Shown: positions 44,260-53,364 of the stretch, one piece after another
Numbering within the stretch: the first letter of the stretch is position 1
How the letters are laid out: each line of letters starts with the position of its first letter
Assembly: GCF_900104085.1 (NCBI RefSeq)
Contig: NZ_FNLD01000003.1
Span: forward strand, 124,001-188,000
Direction: 5' to 3'
From: Pseudoxanthomonas sp. CF125
GTDB taxonomy: Bacteria > Pseudomonadota > Gammaproteobacteria > Xanthomonadales > Xanthomonadaceae
Length of the DNA: 64,000 nucleotides
Notes under the pieces: model-generated
Databases searched by the model: none
The model's input: only the letters and a program-made list of their open reading frames with translations
What the model was told of the DNA's origin: nothing
Made by a program: the position numbers and the translations under genes

Positions 44260-45120
44260 GTGACCCGTTTATCTCGCAAGCACGTACAGCCCGAAACACT
44301 GACCCCTGCGCGCCGCATTGTCTTTCAAGGACGTGGCACAACCCGGGGCCCCATTACTCGTCTGGTCAACCCTTCTGACCTAGGCCAACTGATCAAGCCG
44401 TTCGTCTTCCTGGACCGCGGCGCACTGCCGCCGACCGGCGACACCTTCTTCGGCATTCATCCGCATTCGGGCATCGCGACGCTGACGATTGCGCTCAGCG
44501 GTGGCTTGCAGTACGAAGATACGACCGGTCAGTCCGGGCAGGTGCCCGCAGGCGGCCTGGAATGGATGAAGGCCGGCGCTGGTGCGTGGCATGACGGCCG
44601 CGTCTATACCGCCGAACCGCTGAAGTTCTTTCAACTGTGGCTGGCCTTGCCGGCGGAGTTGGAAAACTCGCCGGCCGAAGGGCAGTACATCCCGCCCGAG
44701 CAGGTCGAAAGCGATGGGCCGGTCACGGTCGTCCTGGGTCGATATGGCCAAGCGCGCAGTCCCATCCGCGCCCCTGACAACATCAATTACTTCCTTGTGC
44801 GCCTTCAAGACGGTGAAACATGGCGTTACCAACCGCCGCAAGGACACACCGTCGGTTGGATCGCGGTCGACGAAGGCGTGGCCAAAACGCCGGAACCCGT
44901 TGCCGCCGGCGAGATTGCGGTATTCGACGAGTCCGACGACGCGCTTGAGTTCACCGCGCAAGGGCCGACCTCATTCGTGATCGGCACTGCCATCAAGCAT
45001 CCGCATGACCTGGTCACGGGCTACTACTCGGTTCACACCAACGAGGATGCGTTGGAGCGGGGCGAGGCTGAGATCAAACGCATTGGCACGATCCTTCGCG
45101 CAGCTGGACGTCTTCGTTAG
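44260..45120 (+). CDS. Pirin-family cupin protein
   Basis: 286 residues, a bicupin. The N-terminal metal site is in FGIHPHSGIATLTIALSGG with the downstream E-W-M-K-A-G-A-G-A-W-H of the pirin pattern. The C-terminal cupin is less conserved. Bacterial pirins bind iron; some oxidise quercetin, others modulate enzymes. The GTG at 44260 is the only start that keeps the whole domain. It is divergent from LysR and followed by DoxX after 67 bases. Confidence 0.92.
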   Translation: MTRLSRKHVQPETLTPARRIVFQGRGTTRGPITRLVNPSDLGQLIKPFVFLDRGALPPTGDTFFGIHPHSGIATLTIALSGGLQYEDTTGQSGQVPAGGLEWMKAGAGAWHDGRVYTAEPLKFFQLWLALPAELENSPAEGQYIPPEQVESDGPVTVVLGRYGQARSPIRAPDNINYFLVRLQDGETWRYQPPQGHTVGWIAVDEGVAKTPEPVAAGEIAVFDESDDALEFTAQGPTSFVIGTAIKHPHDLVTGYYSVHTNEDALERGEAEIKRIGTILRAAGRLR

Positions 45121-45187
45121 ACCCTGCGCGCATTCCTAGCAGAACCCACCGCTTCATTTCCCCACCTACCACATCAGGAGAACTCCC

Positions 45188-45607
45188 ATGTCCACCATCG
45201 TTTCCACCACCTCCACTACTTCCAGCTTCGCCCGCAATGGCGCCGAATTTGTCGGCCGCGTTCTTCTCGTCGTTCTCTTCCTCATGTCCGGCCTGGGCAA
45301 GATCAACGCCTACGACGCGACCACTGGTTATATGGCCTCGATGGGCGTCCCGGGCGTCGCGCTGCCTGCGGTGATTGCCCTGGAAGTGCTGGGCGCCGTC
45401 GCCATCATCCTCGGCTTCAAGACCCGCATCGTCGCCGCATTGCTGGCCGGCTTCACCTTGGTCACGGGCCTGGTCTTCCACAACAACTTCGCCGACCAGA
45501 TGCAGATGATCATGTTCTTGAAGAACGTCTCCCTCACCGGCGCCTTTCTGATGCTCGTGGCCAACGGCGCAGGCGCTTTCAGCATCGACGCCAAGTCCGC
45601 GAAGTGA
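45188..45607 (+). CDS. DoxX-family membrane protein
   Basis: 139 residues with four membrane segments; VLFLMSGLGKINAYDATTGYMASMGVPG and EVLGAVAIILGFKTR are DoxX hallmarks. The ATG follows AGGAG by seven bases. It is probably co-transcribed with pirin under LysR control. It is a paralogue of 35613-36068. Confidence 0.9.
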   Translation: MSTIVSTTSTTSSFARNGAEFVGRVLLVVLFLMSGLGKINAYDATTGYMASMGVPGVALPAVIALEVLGAVAIILGFKTRIVAALLAGFTLVTGLVFHNNFADQMQMIMFLKNVSLTGAFLMLVANGAGAFSIDAKSAK

Positions 45608-45624
45608 TTCCACCCATCCTAGGA

Positions 45625-45649
45625 TGGCGTCGGCAGGCTGCCGACGCCA
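45625..45649. terminator. Strong 11-bp hairpin between convergent genes
   Basis: TGGCGTCGGCA (45625-45635) and TGCCGACGCCA (45639-45649) form a perfect 11-bp stem with a 3-base loop, 18 bases after the DoxX stop. There is no U-tract, so termination is likely but not certain; it could serve both convergent transcripts. Confidence 0.6.
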
Positions 45650-45730
45650 CATGACAGAATGATCTGAATATAGATATCCCTGAATGCCGCTAGCGGCCCA
45701 ATGCAATCAGTCGCATCCTGGTCAGTGATT

Positions 45731-46024
45731 TCACTGCTCGAAGCCGTGGAACGCGACCAGCCGCGCATGCGAGTTCGACCGCCGCAGGTCCGCCAACGGT
45801 GCGTACTCGTCCGATTGCAATAGGCGGTCGATGGCCTGCATGTTCGGGAACTCCAGCAGCAACAGGCTGCGCGGCACCCAGTCGCCTTCGTAGACGTAGG
45901 GCTTCGGGTCCAGGCCCACCGGCGCACCGCCGTACTTCTTCACCAGTTCCAGCGCGTCACGCCGGTAGCTCTCGATGTTGCCGGCGTTGAACACCTGCAT
46001 GTCGACGATCAGATAAGCGCTCAT
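45731..46024 (-). CDS. DUF1330 protein
   Basis: 97 residues with the ferredoxin-like alpha/beta pattern of DUF1330: YLIVDMQVFNAGNIESYRR, then GGAPVGLDPKPYVYEGDW and LLLLEFPNMQAIDRLLQSDEYAPL. Function unknown in the family; structurally related to dimeric alpha/beta barrel monooxygenases. It lies 21 bases downstream of the Atu4866 gene in the same direction. Confidence 0.9.
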   Translation of the reverse strand: MSAYLIVDMQVFNAGNIESYRRDALELVKKYGGAPVGLDPKPYVYEGDWVPRSLLLLEFPNMQAIDRLLQSDEYAPLADLRRSNSHARLVAFHGFEQ

Positions 46025-46045
46025 TTCGTTCTCCTGGGGTCTGGG

Positions 46046-46414
46046 TCAATCTTCGCGGTACAGGACCATGCCGGCGTGGTAGAGCACGCCGTCCACGAAC
46101 TCGCCGTCGGCGGTGAAGCCGGTGTCATCGACGTAGTCGATGTGGTTGCCGGTGATGGTGTAGCTGCCCCGGTAGGCGCTCTGCTTGCGGCCGCGGGCTT
46201 CGTCGTAGCGGCCGTTGGGCAGCAGTTCGTGGCGGATGTAGCCATCGGCCGTGACCCACATGCCGGCATAGGGATGGGTTTTCATGACGGGTGTCTCCTG
46301 GTTGGGATCGGACGCGTTCGCGACCGACACGGCTGTAGCAAGAGGGGCTTCGCCGGCGACAGGAGCCGCGAAGGCGAGGACCATGGCGGGGATGCGGAAT
46401 CGGTTGAAGCTCAT
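46046..46414 (-). CDS. Atu4866-domain protein, probably exported
   Basis: 122 residues. The last 79 are a typical Atu4866 beta-sandwich (GMWVTADGYIRHELLPNGRY; YRGSYTITGNHIDYVDDTGF; FVDGVLYHAGMVLY). The first 43 look like a signal peptide plus linker. A second start at 46285 with GGAGAC upstream would give the bare domain in the cytoplasm. Function unknown. Confidence 0.8.
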   Translation of the reverse strand: MSFNRFRIPAMVLAFAAPVAGEAPLATAVSVANASDPNQETPVMKTHPYAGMWVTADGYIRHELLPNGRYDEARGRKQSAYRGSYTITGNHIDYVDDTGFTADGEFVDGVLYHAGMVLYRED

Positions 46415-46464
46415 GGCGGTTTCCGGATGGCGGCGCGGGACCGGAATCCCGTGCCGCAGAGGAT

Positions 46465-47208
46465 TCAACCGCCGGTGCCGGCCAGCGGGCGCACGATGAT
46501 TTCGTTGACGTCCACATCTTCCGGTTGCTCGACGGCGTAGGCGATCGCACGGGCGATGGCGTCGGCCTTCAAAGCGATGCGGCGGTACTCGGCCATGGCA
46601 TCGCGCGCGACCGGATCGCTGATATGGTCGGCCAGTTCGGTTTCGACCACGCCCGGCGAAATGGTCGTGGCGCGTACGACATTGCTTTCCTGGCGCAGAC
46701 CGTCGGTGATGGCCCAGACCGCGTACTTGGTGGCGCAGTAGACGGCGCCGGTCGGCACCACCACGTGCGCGCCGATGGAAGCGACGTTGACGATGTGGCC
46801 GCGGCCCCGGGCTTCCATGCCGGGCAGCACCGCGGCGATCCCATACAGCACGCCGCGGATGTTGACGTCGATCATCTGATTCCACTCATTCGTCTTGAGC
46901 GCGTTGAGCGGCGACAGCGGCATCACCCCGGCGTTGTTCACCAGCACGTCCACGGGGCCGAAGACCTGGGCGGCGTAGTCGGTGAAGGCCTGGAAGTCGG
47001 CAGCGTCGGTGACGTCCAGGGCGCGGTAGTCGGCTTGGCCGCCCTGGGTACGCAGTTCCTCGACAAGCTTCTGCAAGCGGTCGGTGCGACGGGCGCCGAG
47101 CAGGACGCGATGGCCCAGGCCGACCAGGCGGCGGGCGGTAGCTTCACCGATGCCGCTGCTGGCGCCGGTGATCAGGATGACTTTGCTGGGATACGGAAGG
47201 GTGCTCAT
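46465..47208 (-). CDS. SDR-family oxidoreductase
   Basis: 247 residues: TGASSGIG at 14-21, NNAG, serine strand IVNVASIGA and YCATK catalytic pair. The C-terminal EQPEDVDVNEIIVRPLAGTGG matches the SDR type found next to AraC regulators in this family. Divergent from the AraC gene at 47385. It is close in sequence plan to the SDR at 49396-50142, its likely paralogue. Confidence 0.92.
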   Translation of the reverse strand: MSTLPYPSKVILITGASSGIGEATARRLVGLGHRVLLGARRTDRLQKLVEELRTQGGQADYRALDVTDAADFQAFTDYAAQVFGPVDVLVNNAGVMPLSPLNALKTNEWNQMIDVNIRGVLYGIAAVLPGMEARGRGHIVNVASIGAHVVVPTGAVYCATKYAVWAITDGLRQESNVVRATTISPGVVETELADHISDPVARDAMAEYRRIALKADAIARAIAYAVEQPEDVDVNEIIVRPLAGTGG

Positions 47209-47384
47209 GACGGTCTCCGGAGTTGCCCAACCGGTGTGGTTGGTAGGGAGGCCATGTTCCGGGCCGGGGCCTTTTCCGCGAAGACCGGATCGTCTACTGG
47301 TCTTGCCTATTTCTATCCGTACCCATGCGAGATACCCGAAACGGTGCTTGAATAGCACCTGTTCCTATTCTGCGGAGCCTGCGC

Positions 47385-48332
47385 ATGCCCAGCACCCACC
47401 TTCCCATTCCGCCCCGGAGCGAGCCCCGGCGGCGCACGGCCGAATTGATTTCGCGGCTGTGTCCGACCGAGGGCTTCACCATGACGCCGCTGGACGGCGT
47501 GATGGCGATGCGCTCCAACGGCCCGCTGAAGCGCATGCCCACACTGTACGAACCGAGCATTTGCATCGTCGCCCAGGGCCGCAAACGCGGCTTTCACGGC
47601 GGCAAGACTTATGTCTACGACGCCCAGCATTTCCTGGCGCTGGCCGTGCCACTGCCCTTCGAATCCGAAACCGAAGCCAGCCCCGAGGAACCCATGCTCG
47701 GCCTGGCCCTGCGCGTGGATCCCACGCTGACAGCCGAGCTGGCGCTGGCCGTGGACGAAGCCGAGGGCCTCGCCGCGCACAAACCGATGACCATGATGGC
47801 CACGCCGATGGACGAGGGCCTGTGCGACGCCACCATGCGCCTATGCGAGGCACTGAATTCGCCGCTGGAGTCGCGCCTGCTGGCGCCTGCGATCTATCGC
47901 GAAATCACCTATCGCGTGCTGACCAGCGAACAAGGGGGCTCGCTACGCGCCGCGCTCACCCAGGGCGGCCAGTTCGGCCGCATCGCCAAAGCGCTGAGGC
48001 GCATCCACGCGCAGTACGAGCGCAACCTGGACGTGACCACCTTGGCCAGCGAAGCGAACATGAGCGTCCCCGCCTTCCACAACCACTTCAAAGCGGTCAC
48101 GCACACCTCGCCGATCCAGTACATCAAGTCGATCCGACTGCATCAGGCTAGGCTGCTGATGATCCGCAGCGGCCATACCGCAGCCAGCGCGGCGGTGCGC
48201 GTGGGCTATGAAAGCGCATCGCAATTCAGCCGCGAGTTCCGGCGCCTGTTCGGCAACTCGCCGGCCGAAGAGGCCAAGCGCCTGCAGAAAGTGCTGTCGC
48301 TTTCGCAGCCGCTTTCATTCGCCAAGACCTAA
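47385..48332 (+). CDS. AraC-family regulator with AraC_N domain (YqhC type)
   Basis: 315 residues. N-terminal AraC_N-type domain (LYEPSICIVAQGRKRGFHGGKTYVYDAQHFLALAVPLP), C-terminal double HTH (LDVTTLASEANMSVPAFHNHFKAVT; AASAAVRVGYESASQFSREFRRLFG). The E. coli relative YqhC activates aldehyde-reductase genes, and the divergent SDR at 46465 is the likely target here. Confidence 0.93.
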   Translation: MPSTHLPIPPRSEPRRRTAELISRLCPTEGFTMTPLDGVMAMRSNGPLKRMPTLYEPSICIVAQGRKRGFHGGKTYVYDAQHFLALAVPLPFESETEASPEEPMLGLALRVDPTLTAELALAVDEAEGLAAHKPMTMMATPMDEGLCDATMRLCEALNSPLESRLLAPAIYREITYRVLTSEQGGSLRAALTQGGQFGRIAKALRRIHAQYERNLDVTTLASEANMSVPAFHNHFKAVTHTSPIQYIKSIRLHQARLLMIRSGHTAASAAVRVGYESASQFSREFRRLFGNSPAEEAKRLQKVLSLSQPLSFAKT

Positions 48333-48361
48333 GCTGCAGATCTGCCGTTCCGGAGGACGCG

Positions 48362-49270
48362 ATGGAAGGTTCGGAACACACCTCGGCCGAATCGCTGGCG
48401 CGCCATGTCGGTGGCGCCTTGATGGCGACCGGCAGCGACCATGCCTGGAAAGACCTGCTGGTGCAGGTTTTCGCGCACAGACCGGTCGAGCCGGGCCTAC
48501 TGGTGCCGGCCGTGCCCGAGCCCTTGATCACGTGGGTGCTGTCGGGCACTGCGGTTGTGGAGGAGCGGGAACTGGATAGCGAATGGGAAGCGCATCGCGT
48601 CGGCCCGGGCGATCTGTTCCTGACCGCGTCGGAGCTTCCGTACGAACTGCGCTGGCGGGCAGAAGGCGAGGAACCGTTCTCGGTGATGCATACGCATGTC
48701 GGCGTGCCGCTGCTGCGCCGCGCCTGGCGCGAACTGTCCGGACGCGAAGGCGAACCGCCCGGATTGCGTGAAGTATCGGGCATCAATGACCCCGCTCTGT
48801 CGGGACTGCTCGATTCGTTGCGGCGCGAGCTGGCCGCACCGCAGAGGCCGAGCCCGTTGCTGGTGCAGGGACTCGCGCAGGCGCTGGCGGTGCGGCTGAT
48901 ACGCGATTACGCGGATGACCAGAGCACCGCCGCGGCGCCGCGCGGCGGCCTGCCTGCCTTGAAGCTCCGGCGGGTGGTCGCGTCGATGGCCGAACGCCTG
49001 GACCAGGACTTCGACCTGGCCCGCAGCGCCCGCGTGGCCGGCCTGAGCGAATTCCACTTCTCGCGCGCCTTCAAACAATCCACCGGCTATGCGCCTTCGC
49101 GCTACTTCATCCGCATGCGCATCGAAACCGCGCGCAGGCTGCTGCGCGAATCCAACCGCAGCGTGATCGAGATCGGCATGGAGGTGGGCTATTCCAGCCC
49201 CGGCCATTTCTCCCAGCTGTTTCGCCGTGAAGTCGGGCTGACGCCCAGCCAGTACCGCGATCACGCCTGA
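48362..49270 (+). CDS. AraC-family regulator with cupin domain
   Basis: 302 residues. Cupin_6-like N-terminal half (TWVLSGTAVVEERELDSEW; PGDLFLTASELPYELRW), then the AraC HTH pair (FDLARSARVAGLSEFHFSRAFKQST; VIEIGMEVGYSSPGHFSQLFRREVG). It starts 29 bases after the preceding AraC gene in the same direction. Its 3' end and downstream DNA are duplicated at 6057-6195. Confidence 0.93.
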   Translation: MEGSEHTSAESLARHVGGALMATGSDHAWKDLLVQVFAHRPVEPGLLVPAVPEPLITWVLSGTAVVEERELDSEWEAHRVGPGDLFLTASELPYELRWRAEGEEPFSVMHTHVGVPLLRRAWRELSGREGEPPGLREVSGINDPALSGLLDSLRRELAAPQRPSPLLVQGLAQALAVRLIRDYADDQSTAAAPRGGLPALKLRRVVASMAERLDQDFDLARSARVAGLSEFHFSRAFKQSTGYAPSRYFIRMRIETARRLLRESNRSVIEIGMEVGYSSPGHFSQLFRREVGLTPSQYRDHA

Positions 49271-49395
49271 GCACGACGGGCCGCAATATCCCGACAGGAG
49301 CCGCAAAACCGCTGAAGCCCCGGCGGCCCTGAAATCCCAGTCTGTGCACGTGCCCGCCAATCGGCCGGCACTTACCCACAAACTGGAGAACCCAT

Positions 49396-50142
49396 ATGAA
49401 CCTCAACGGAAAAGTCGCGCTCGTTACCGGCGCCTCGAGCGGTATCGGCGCCGCCACCGCTCGCAAGCTGGCGGCCAACGGCATCAAGGTGGGCCTGGCC
49501 GCGCGCCGCGTCGATCGGCTGCAGGCTTTGGCGGAAGAAATCCGCACGGGCGGCGGCGAAGCCCTCGCGATCGAAATGGACGTCACCGACAGCGCCTCGG
49601 TCAATGCAGGCGTCGCGGCCCTCACCCAGGCCTTCGGCACCGTCGACATCCTGGTCAACAACGCCGGCCTGATGCCGATCTCTGACTACGACAGCTTCAA
49701 GACGGACGAATGGCATCGCATGGTCGATGTCAACATCAAGGGCGTGCTCAATGCCACGGCCGCGGTGCTGCCGGTTCTGATCGCGAAGAACGGCGGCCAC
49801 ATCGTCAACCTGTCCTCGATCGCAGGGCGCAAGGTGTTCAAAGGCCTGGGCGTGTACTGCGCCACCAAGTTCGCGGTGGCCGCGATCTCGGACGGCCTGC
49901 GCATGGAAGTGGGCCCGAAATACGGCATCCGCGTGACCTGCCTGCAGCCGGGCGCGGTGGAGAGCGAGCTGTTCGAACACATCAGCGACTCGGGTTACCG
50001 CGCGCAGATGGAAGACTTGAAAGGCCAGCTGACCTTCCTGAAGGCCGAGGACATCGCCGACACCGCGCTGTTCGCGTTGCAGGCGCCTGCGCATCTGGAT
50101 GTGGCCGAGCTGTTCGTGCTGCCGACCAGCCAGGGCTGGTAA
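49396..50142 (+). CDS. SDR-family oxidoreductase
   Basis: 248 residues: TGASSGIG at 12-19, NNAG near 88-91, serine strand IVNLSSIAG and YCATK. The C-terminal LQAPAHLDVAELFVLPTSQG is of the same SDR subtype as 46465-47208. Probably controlled by the AraC gene immediately upstream. Cytoplasmic NAD(P)-dependent enzyme, substrate unknown. Confidence 0.93.
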   Translation: MNLNGKVALVTGASSGIGAATARKLAANGIKVGLAARRVDRLQALAEEIRTGGGEALAIEMDVTDSASVNAGVAALTQAFGTVDILVNNAGLMPISDYDSFKTDEWHRMVDVNIKGVLNATAAVLPVLIAKNGGHIVNLSSIAGRKVFKGLGVYCATKFAVAAISDGLRMEVGPKYGIRVTCLQPGAVESELFEHISDSGYRAQMEDLKGQLTFLKAEDIADTALFALQAPAHLDVAELFVLPTSQGW

Positions 50143-50170
50143 TAGCCGGGCCGAGTTGGCCTGCGTCACG

Positions 50171-50195
50171 GAGTGCCCGGTCTCGCCGGGCGCTC
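50171..50195 (+). terminator. GC-rich hairpin between SDR and flavin reductase genes
   Basis: GAGTGCCCGG (50171-50180) and CCGGGCGCTC (50186-50195) pair over ten positions (one G-T) around TCTCG. No clear T-run follows; it may act as a partial terminator or mRNA-processing signal. Confidence 0.45.
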
Positions 50196-50216
50196 CACTT
50201 CTTCAAGGACACCGTC

Positions 50217-50774
50217 ATGAAGCACTACGACAAGCAGGATTTCCCGCTGGACCAGATCCGGCGTTTCCTCGAACCCGGCCCGATCGTGCTGGTCAGCTCA
50301 GCGCACAAGGGCGAACGGAATCTCATGACCATGGGCTGGCACATGATGCTGGGCTTCGCGCCGGCGCGTTTCGGCTGCTATCTGTGGGAGGGCAACCACA
50401 GCTATGAACTGATCCGCCGTAGCGGCCAGTGCGCCATCAACCTGCCCACTGCCGACATGGTGGATACCGTGGTCGGTATCGGCAACAGCTCCGGATTGGA
50501 CGGCGACAAATTCAAGCGCTTCGGGCTGACCGCAACGAAAGCCGCCAAGGTGGCAGCGCCGCTGGTGGCCGAATGCTGCGCCAACTTCGAATGCGTGCTG
50601 GCCGATGCCAGCCAGATCGAGCGGCACGGTTTGTTCATATGGGACGTGGTCAAGGCGCATGTCGCGGTCTCGCCGAAGCGACCGCAGACGCTGCACTACC
50701 GGGGCGACGGCGAATTCATGGTGTCGGGACCGGCCATTTCGCGGAAAGCAAAATTCCTTCCTGGAAACCTGTAA
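50217..50774 (+). CDS. Flavin reductase-like FMN-binding protein
   Basis: 185 residues with the split-barrel flavin reductase pattern: PIVLVSSAHKGERNLMTMGW, FGCYLWEGNHSYELIRRSG-QCAINLP, then GIGNSSGLDGDKFKRFGLT. Such proteins use NAD(P)H to reduce FMN or bind it to assist a monooxygenase. It lies downstream of the SDR in the same direction; a long in-frame extension upstream falls inside the SDR gene and is rejected. Confidence 0.88.
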   Translation: MKHYDKQDFPLDQIRRFLEPGPIVLVSSAHKGERNLMTMGWHMMLGFAPARFGCYLWEGNHSYELIRRSGQCAINLPTADMVDTVVGIGNSSGLDGDKFKRFGLTATKAAKVAAPLVAECCANFECVLADASQIERHGLFIWDVVKAHVAVSPKRPQTLHYRGDGEFMVSGPAISRKAKFLPGNL

Positions 50775-50921
50775 CCGCGTGTGTCGGGACCACGGGCACG
50801 GCAAATACAAATAGGCAAGGTCGCAAAACGATCCGGCCTGTTCGCAAAGCGCCACCAAGTAGACGATTCATTCCACGCCCACCGCCGGTGGGTGCCAACA
50901 AAACCCCAGGAGAAAATCACC

Positions 50922-51359
50922 ATGAACGCCAAGACCAACGCCGACCTGATCCGCGCCCTGTACGCCGCCGTCAACGCCAAGGACCTGGCCACCATCGCCA
51001 GCTACGGCTGCGCGGACAGCGAGTGGCTGGATGTCCCCTTCAACTTCACCAGTACCGGGGAGAACGCGATCATCGATCCGTGGCGGGCCTGGTTCGATAT
51101 TTTCCCGGACGCGACCTGCGAAGTGCGCAGTCTGGTGGACATGGGCGAATACGTGGTCGCCCAGGGTATTGGCCGCGGTACGCATCGCGGCGTGTTCCAT
51201 TCCCCGGCCGGCAAGCTGGCGCCGAGCGGCGTCGCCATGCAGGTGAACTTCTGCGACGTGTACCGGTTGAAGGACGGCAAGATCGTCCGCGCCGATTCGT
51301 ACTTCGATTTTTACGGGCTGTTGATGCAGCTGGCCCCGGAACTGAAAGCGGCGGCCTGA
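50922..51359 (+). CDS. SnoaL/NTF2-like protein
   Basis: 145 residues, no signal peptide. NTF2-like fold: LIRALYAAVNAKDLATIASY, EWLDVPFNFTSTGENAIIDPW, then VVAQGIGRGTHRGVFHSPAG and VYRLKDGKIVRADSYFDF. The ATG follows CAGGAG. Together with the SDR and flavin reductase it could form a small oxidoreductase unit; the substrate is unknown. Confidence 0.87.
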   Translation: MNAKTNADLIRALYAAVNAKDLATIASYGCADSEWLDVPFNFTSTGENAIIDPWRAWFDIFPDATCEVRSLVDMGEYVVAQGIGRGTHRGVFHSPAGKLAPSGVAMQVNFCDVYRLKDGKIVRADSYFDFYGLLMQLAPELKAAA

Positions 51360-51379
51360 ACCGAAGTTACTTCATGCGC

Positions 51380-51408
51380 CACGCCGGAGGGGAAACCTTT
51401 CCGGCGTG
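51380..51408 (+). terminator. Intrinsic terminator after the NTF2-like gene
   Basis: CACGCCGGA (51380-51388) and TCCGGCGTG (51400-51408) form a 9-bp stem with an 11-base loop, 20 bases after the stop. A CCCTTTTCTT tract follows within ten bases. The best terminator candidate in this part of the window. Confidence 0.65.
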
Positions 51409-51434
51409 ACCGTCCCTTTTCTTGAGGAGAAATC

Positions 51435-52265
51435 ATGATTTCCAAGGTATGGTTCATAACCGGCTCCTCCCGCGGTATCGGGCTGGAGATCGCCAAGGCC
51501 GCCCTGACCGCTGGCGACCGTGTAGTGGCTACCGCCCGCGACAGGTCGTCGATCCCGTTGCCGTCCGATGACCGTCAATTGCTGATGCTGGATCTCGACG
51601 TAACCTCGCCGGGTCAGGCGGAAACCGCCGCCCAAGCAGCCGTTGAACGCTTCGGCCAAGTCGATGTCCTGGTCAACAATGCCGGCTACGGTCAGTTGGG
51701 CACCTTCGAAGAAGTCGCCGTCGAAGAGATCGAAGCCCAATTCTCGACCAACGTGTTCGGCCTGTTCAATGTCACGCGCGCTCTGCTGCCGGTGATGCGG
51801 AAACAACGTCGCGGCCGGATCTTCAACCTCTCGTCCACCGCCGGCATCGCCGGAAGCCCCGGCGCCTCCATTTATTGCGCGAGCAAATTCGCGGTGGAGG
51901 GCTTTTCGGAGGCGCTCGCAGCGGAGCTGGAAGAATTCGGCATCGATGTGACCATCGTCGAACCCGGTCCGTTCAGGACGAATTTTCTGGACGACCGCTC
52001 CGTACGCCATGCGGCCGCTTCAATCGCCGACTACGCCCAGGCCTCGGCTCGACGCAAAGCGGCCTACGATGCGCGCAACCATAGTCAGGGTGGCGACCCC
52101 GCCAATCTGGCTTCCGCACTGCTGAGCTTGGCGTCGAGCGGCGATGCGCCACTGCGTTTCGCGGCGGGATCTCCTGCGGTGGAGCTCGTTCTCAAAAAGG
52201 CTGAAGGGCTTCTGACTGAGGTCACTCGGTTTCGCGAGCTTTCCGTCTCAACCGATTGGCAGTGA
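51435..52265 (+). CDS. SDR-family oxidoreductase
   Basis: 276 residues: TGSSRGIG near 9-16, NNAG, serine strand IFNLSSTAG and YCASK. Acidic residues after beta-2 are absent and Arg follows (ATARDRSS), favouring NADP. It resembles the SDR at 1532 in plan (NNAGYGQLGTFEEV). The ATG follows GAGGAG. It stands alone after a terminator. Confidence 0.93.
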   Translation: MISKVWFITGSSRGIGLEIAKAALTAGDRVVATARDRSSIPLPSDDRQLLMLDLDVTSPGQAETAAQAAVERFGQVDVLVNNAGYGQLGTFEEVAVEEIEAQFSTNVFGLFNVTRALLPVMRKQRRGRIFNLSSTAGIAGSPGASIYCASKFAVEGFSEALAAELEEFGIDVTIVEPGPFRTNFLDDRSVRHAAASIADYAQASARRKAAYDARNHSQGGDPANLASALLSLASSGDAPLRFAAGSPAVELVLKKAEGLLTEVTRFRELSVSTDWQ

Positions 52266-52539
52266 TGATCGATGGACTACTGGCCAAGCCTAGGAGCATG
52301 AAATTCCCGGCCCGAAGCATGAACCACTAGATCTTCGTCAAAGGCCAATGGATTCGCACCTGGTGGAACGAGTACGGACGAAGCGTGCCGATCAAGTTGG
52401 CGACGCGTGGCCGGTCGCTAGCGGAAAAGGCGACATGTCGGTCGAGGGCTCGTGGGTGGAAGTTCGGGCTGATCGTGGAAATTGTTGCAGAGCCCTCCAG
52501 TTTTTTGCGCCAGGTCTACAGTTTCGTCAGCTGTATCGC

Positions 52540-52674
52540 CCAGAAAATCTCGAGTTGGCTGCCGTGCTACGGGATATCCGGGAAGCCACAGGACAGACCC
52601 AGACCCAGTTCGCCGGAAGGTTGGGGCGCGGCCAGACCTATGTGAGTAAGTGGGCGGCGTTCGATGGTGGTTAG
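52540..52674 (+). pseudogene. Truncated XRE-family helix-turn-helix fragment
   Basis: The frame ending at 52674 encodes LAAVLRDIREATGQTQTQFAGRLGRGQTYVSKW, a typical XRE/Cro HTH with its recognition helix, but it stops a few residues later. The upstream part of the frame (from 52348) is not protein-like. The 413-base gap 52266-52678 contains nothing else that I can name. Confidence 0.65.
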
Positions 52675-52678
52675 CTTC

Positions 52679-53053
52679 TCAGAGCCCCAACAACTGCTTG
52701 GTGACCGCCGCGCCAACTTGCCCGATAACCTCAAGGCTGGCCGATCCTCCGACTTTAGCCAACCGCTCTTTCACCTTGGCCCAAACCGTGTCGTCGCGAA
52801 GGGTGGCGATGAAGTCATGTCCTGCTGGCGTAAGACGTGTCACGAGCACACCGATTGGAATCGTGGGATCGCTTCCAGTCGACGAATATCGTGGTTGCGG
52901 CCCTTCGGCATATCCCGCCTTTACGATCAGCGCCATGTGATAGGCGACTTGATCCCTGGTGTATCCAGAAACCGCATGGCTGTCGTTGACATAGTCGCTG
53001 GCGACCTCGAAGTCGAGCATTAGCGAACGGATCAAATCGTCATCGCGCCGCAT
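52679..53053 (-). CDS. DUF2513 protein
   Basis: 124 residues matching the DUF2513 plan: MRRDDDLIRSLMLDFE, GYTRDQVAYHMALIVKAGYAEG, then TRLTPAGHDFIATLRDDTVWAKVKERL. These look like small winged-helix proteins and are frequent in phages and genomic islands. Its 3' end meets the broken XRE fragment and it lies 400 bases from the tRNA, so it may be left over from an earlier island at the same site. Confidence 0.85.
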   Translation of the reverse strand: MRRDDDLIRSLMLDFEVASDYVNDSHAVSGYTRDQVAYHMALIVKAGYAEGPQPRYSSTGSDPTIPIGVLVTRLTPAGHDFIATLRDDTVWAKVKERLAKVGGSASLEVIGQVGAAVTKQLLGL

Positions 53054-53240
53054 GAGAGAACTCCTTAGTGGACTGGCACACCCTAGAGGTGGTCGTTCTC
53101 AGCCCCTGCGATTCGCGAGCAACGATTGTGCTACTGCGCCCATGATTTTCCGGCTGCCCGCACCCATCGAATAATCTGAGCGCTCAGATCAAGCCCTGGT
53201 AAGACGTTGCCTCCGACCTGCAAGCAAGCCGAGTTTGCCT

Positions 53241-53276
53241 TTCAGTAAAAGTTGGCCGAAACGGCCAACTTTGCTT
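53241..53276. repeat. Hairpin repeat, copy 1, near the tRNA 3' end
   Basis: TTCAGTA then AGTTGGCCG-AAA-CGGCCAACT (53250-53270), a perfect 9-bp hairpin, then TTGCTT. The same 36-base pattern recurs at 53365-53401. Confidence 0.75.
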
Positions 53277-53364
53277 AACGAGTGCACCGGGCGCGAAAAG
53301 CGTTCAGAACTGGCGGGTCTCCCCCTAACGAGGGCGAGCTACCCGGCCATCTTATGGTTCTGTA

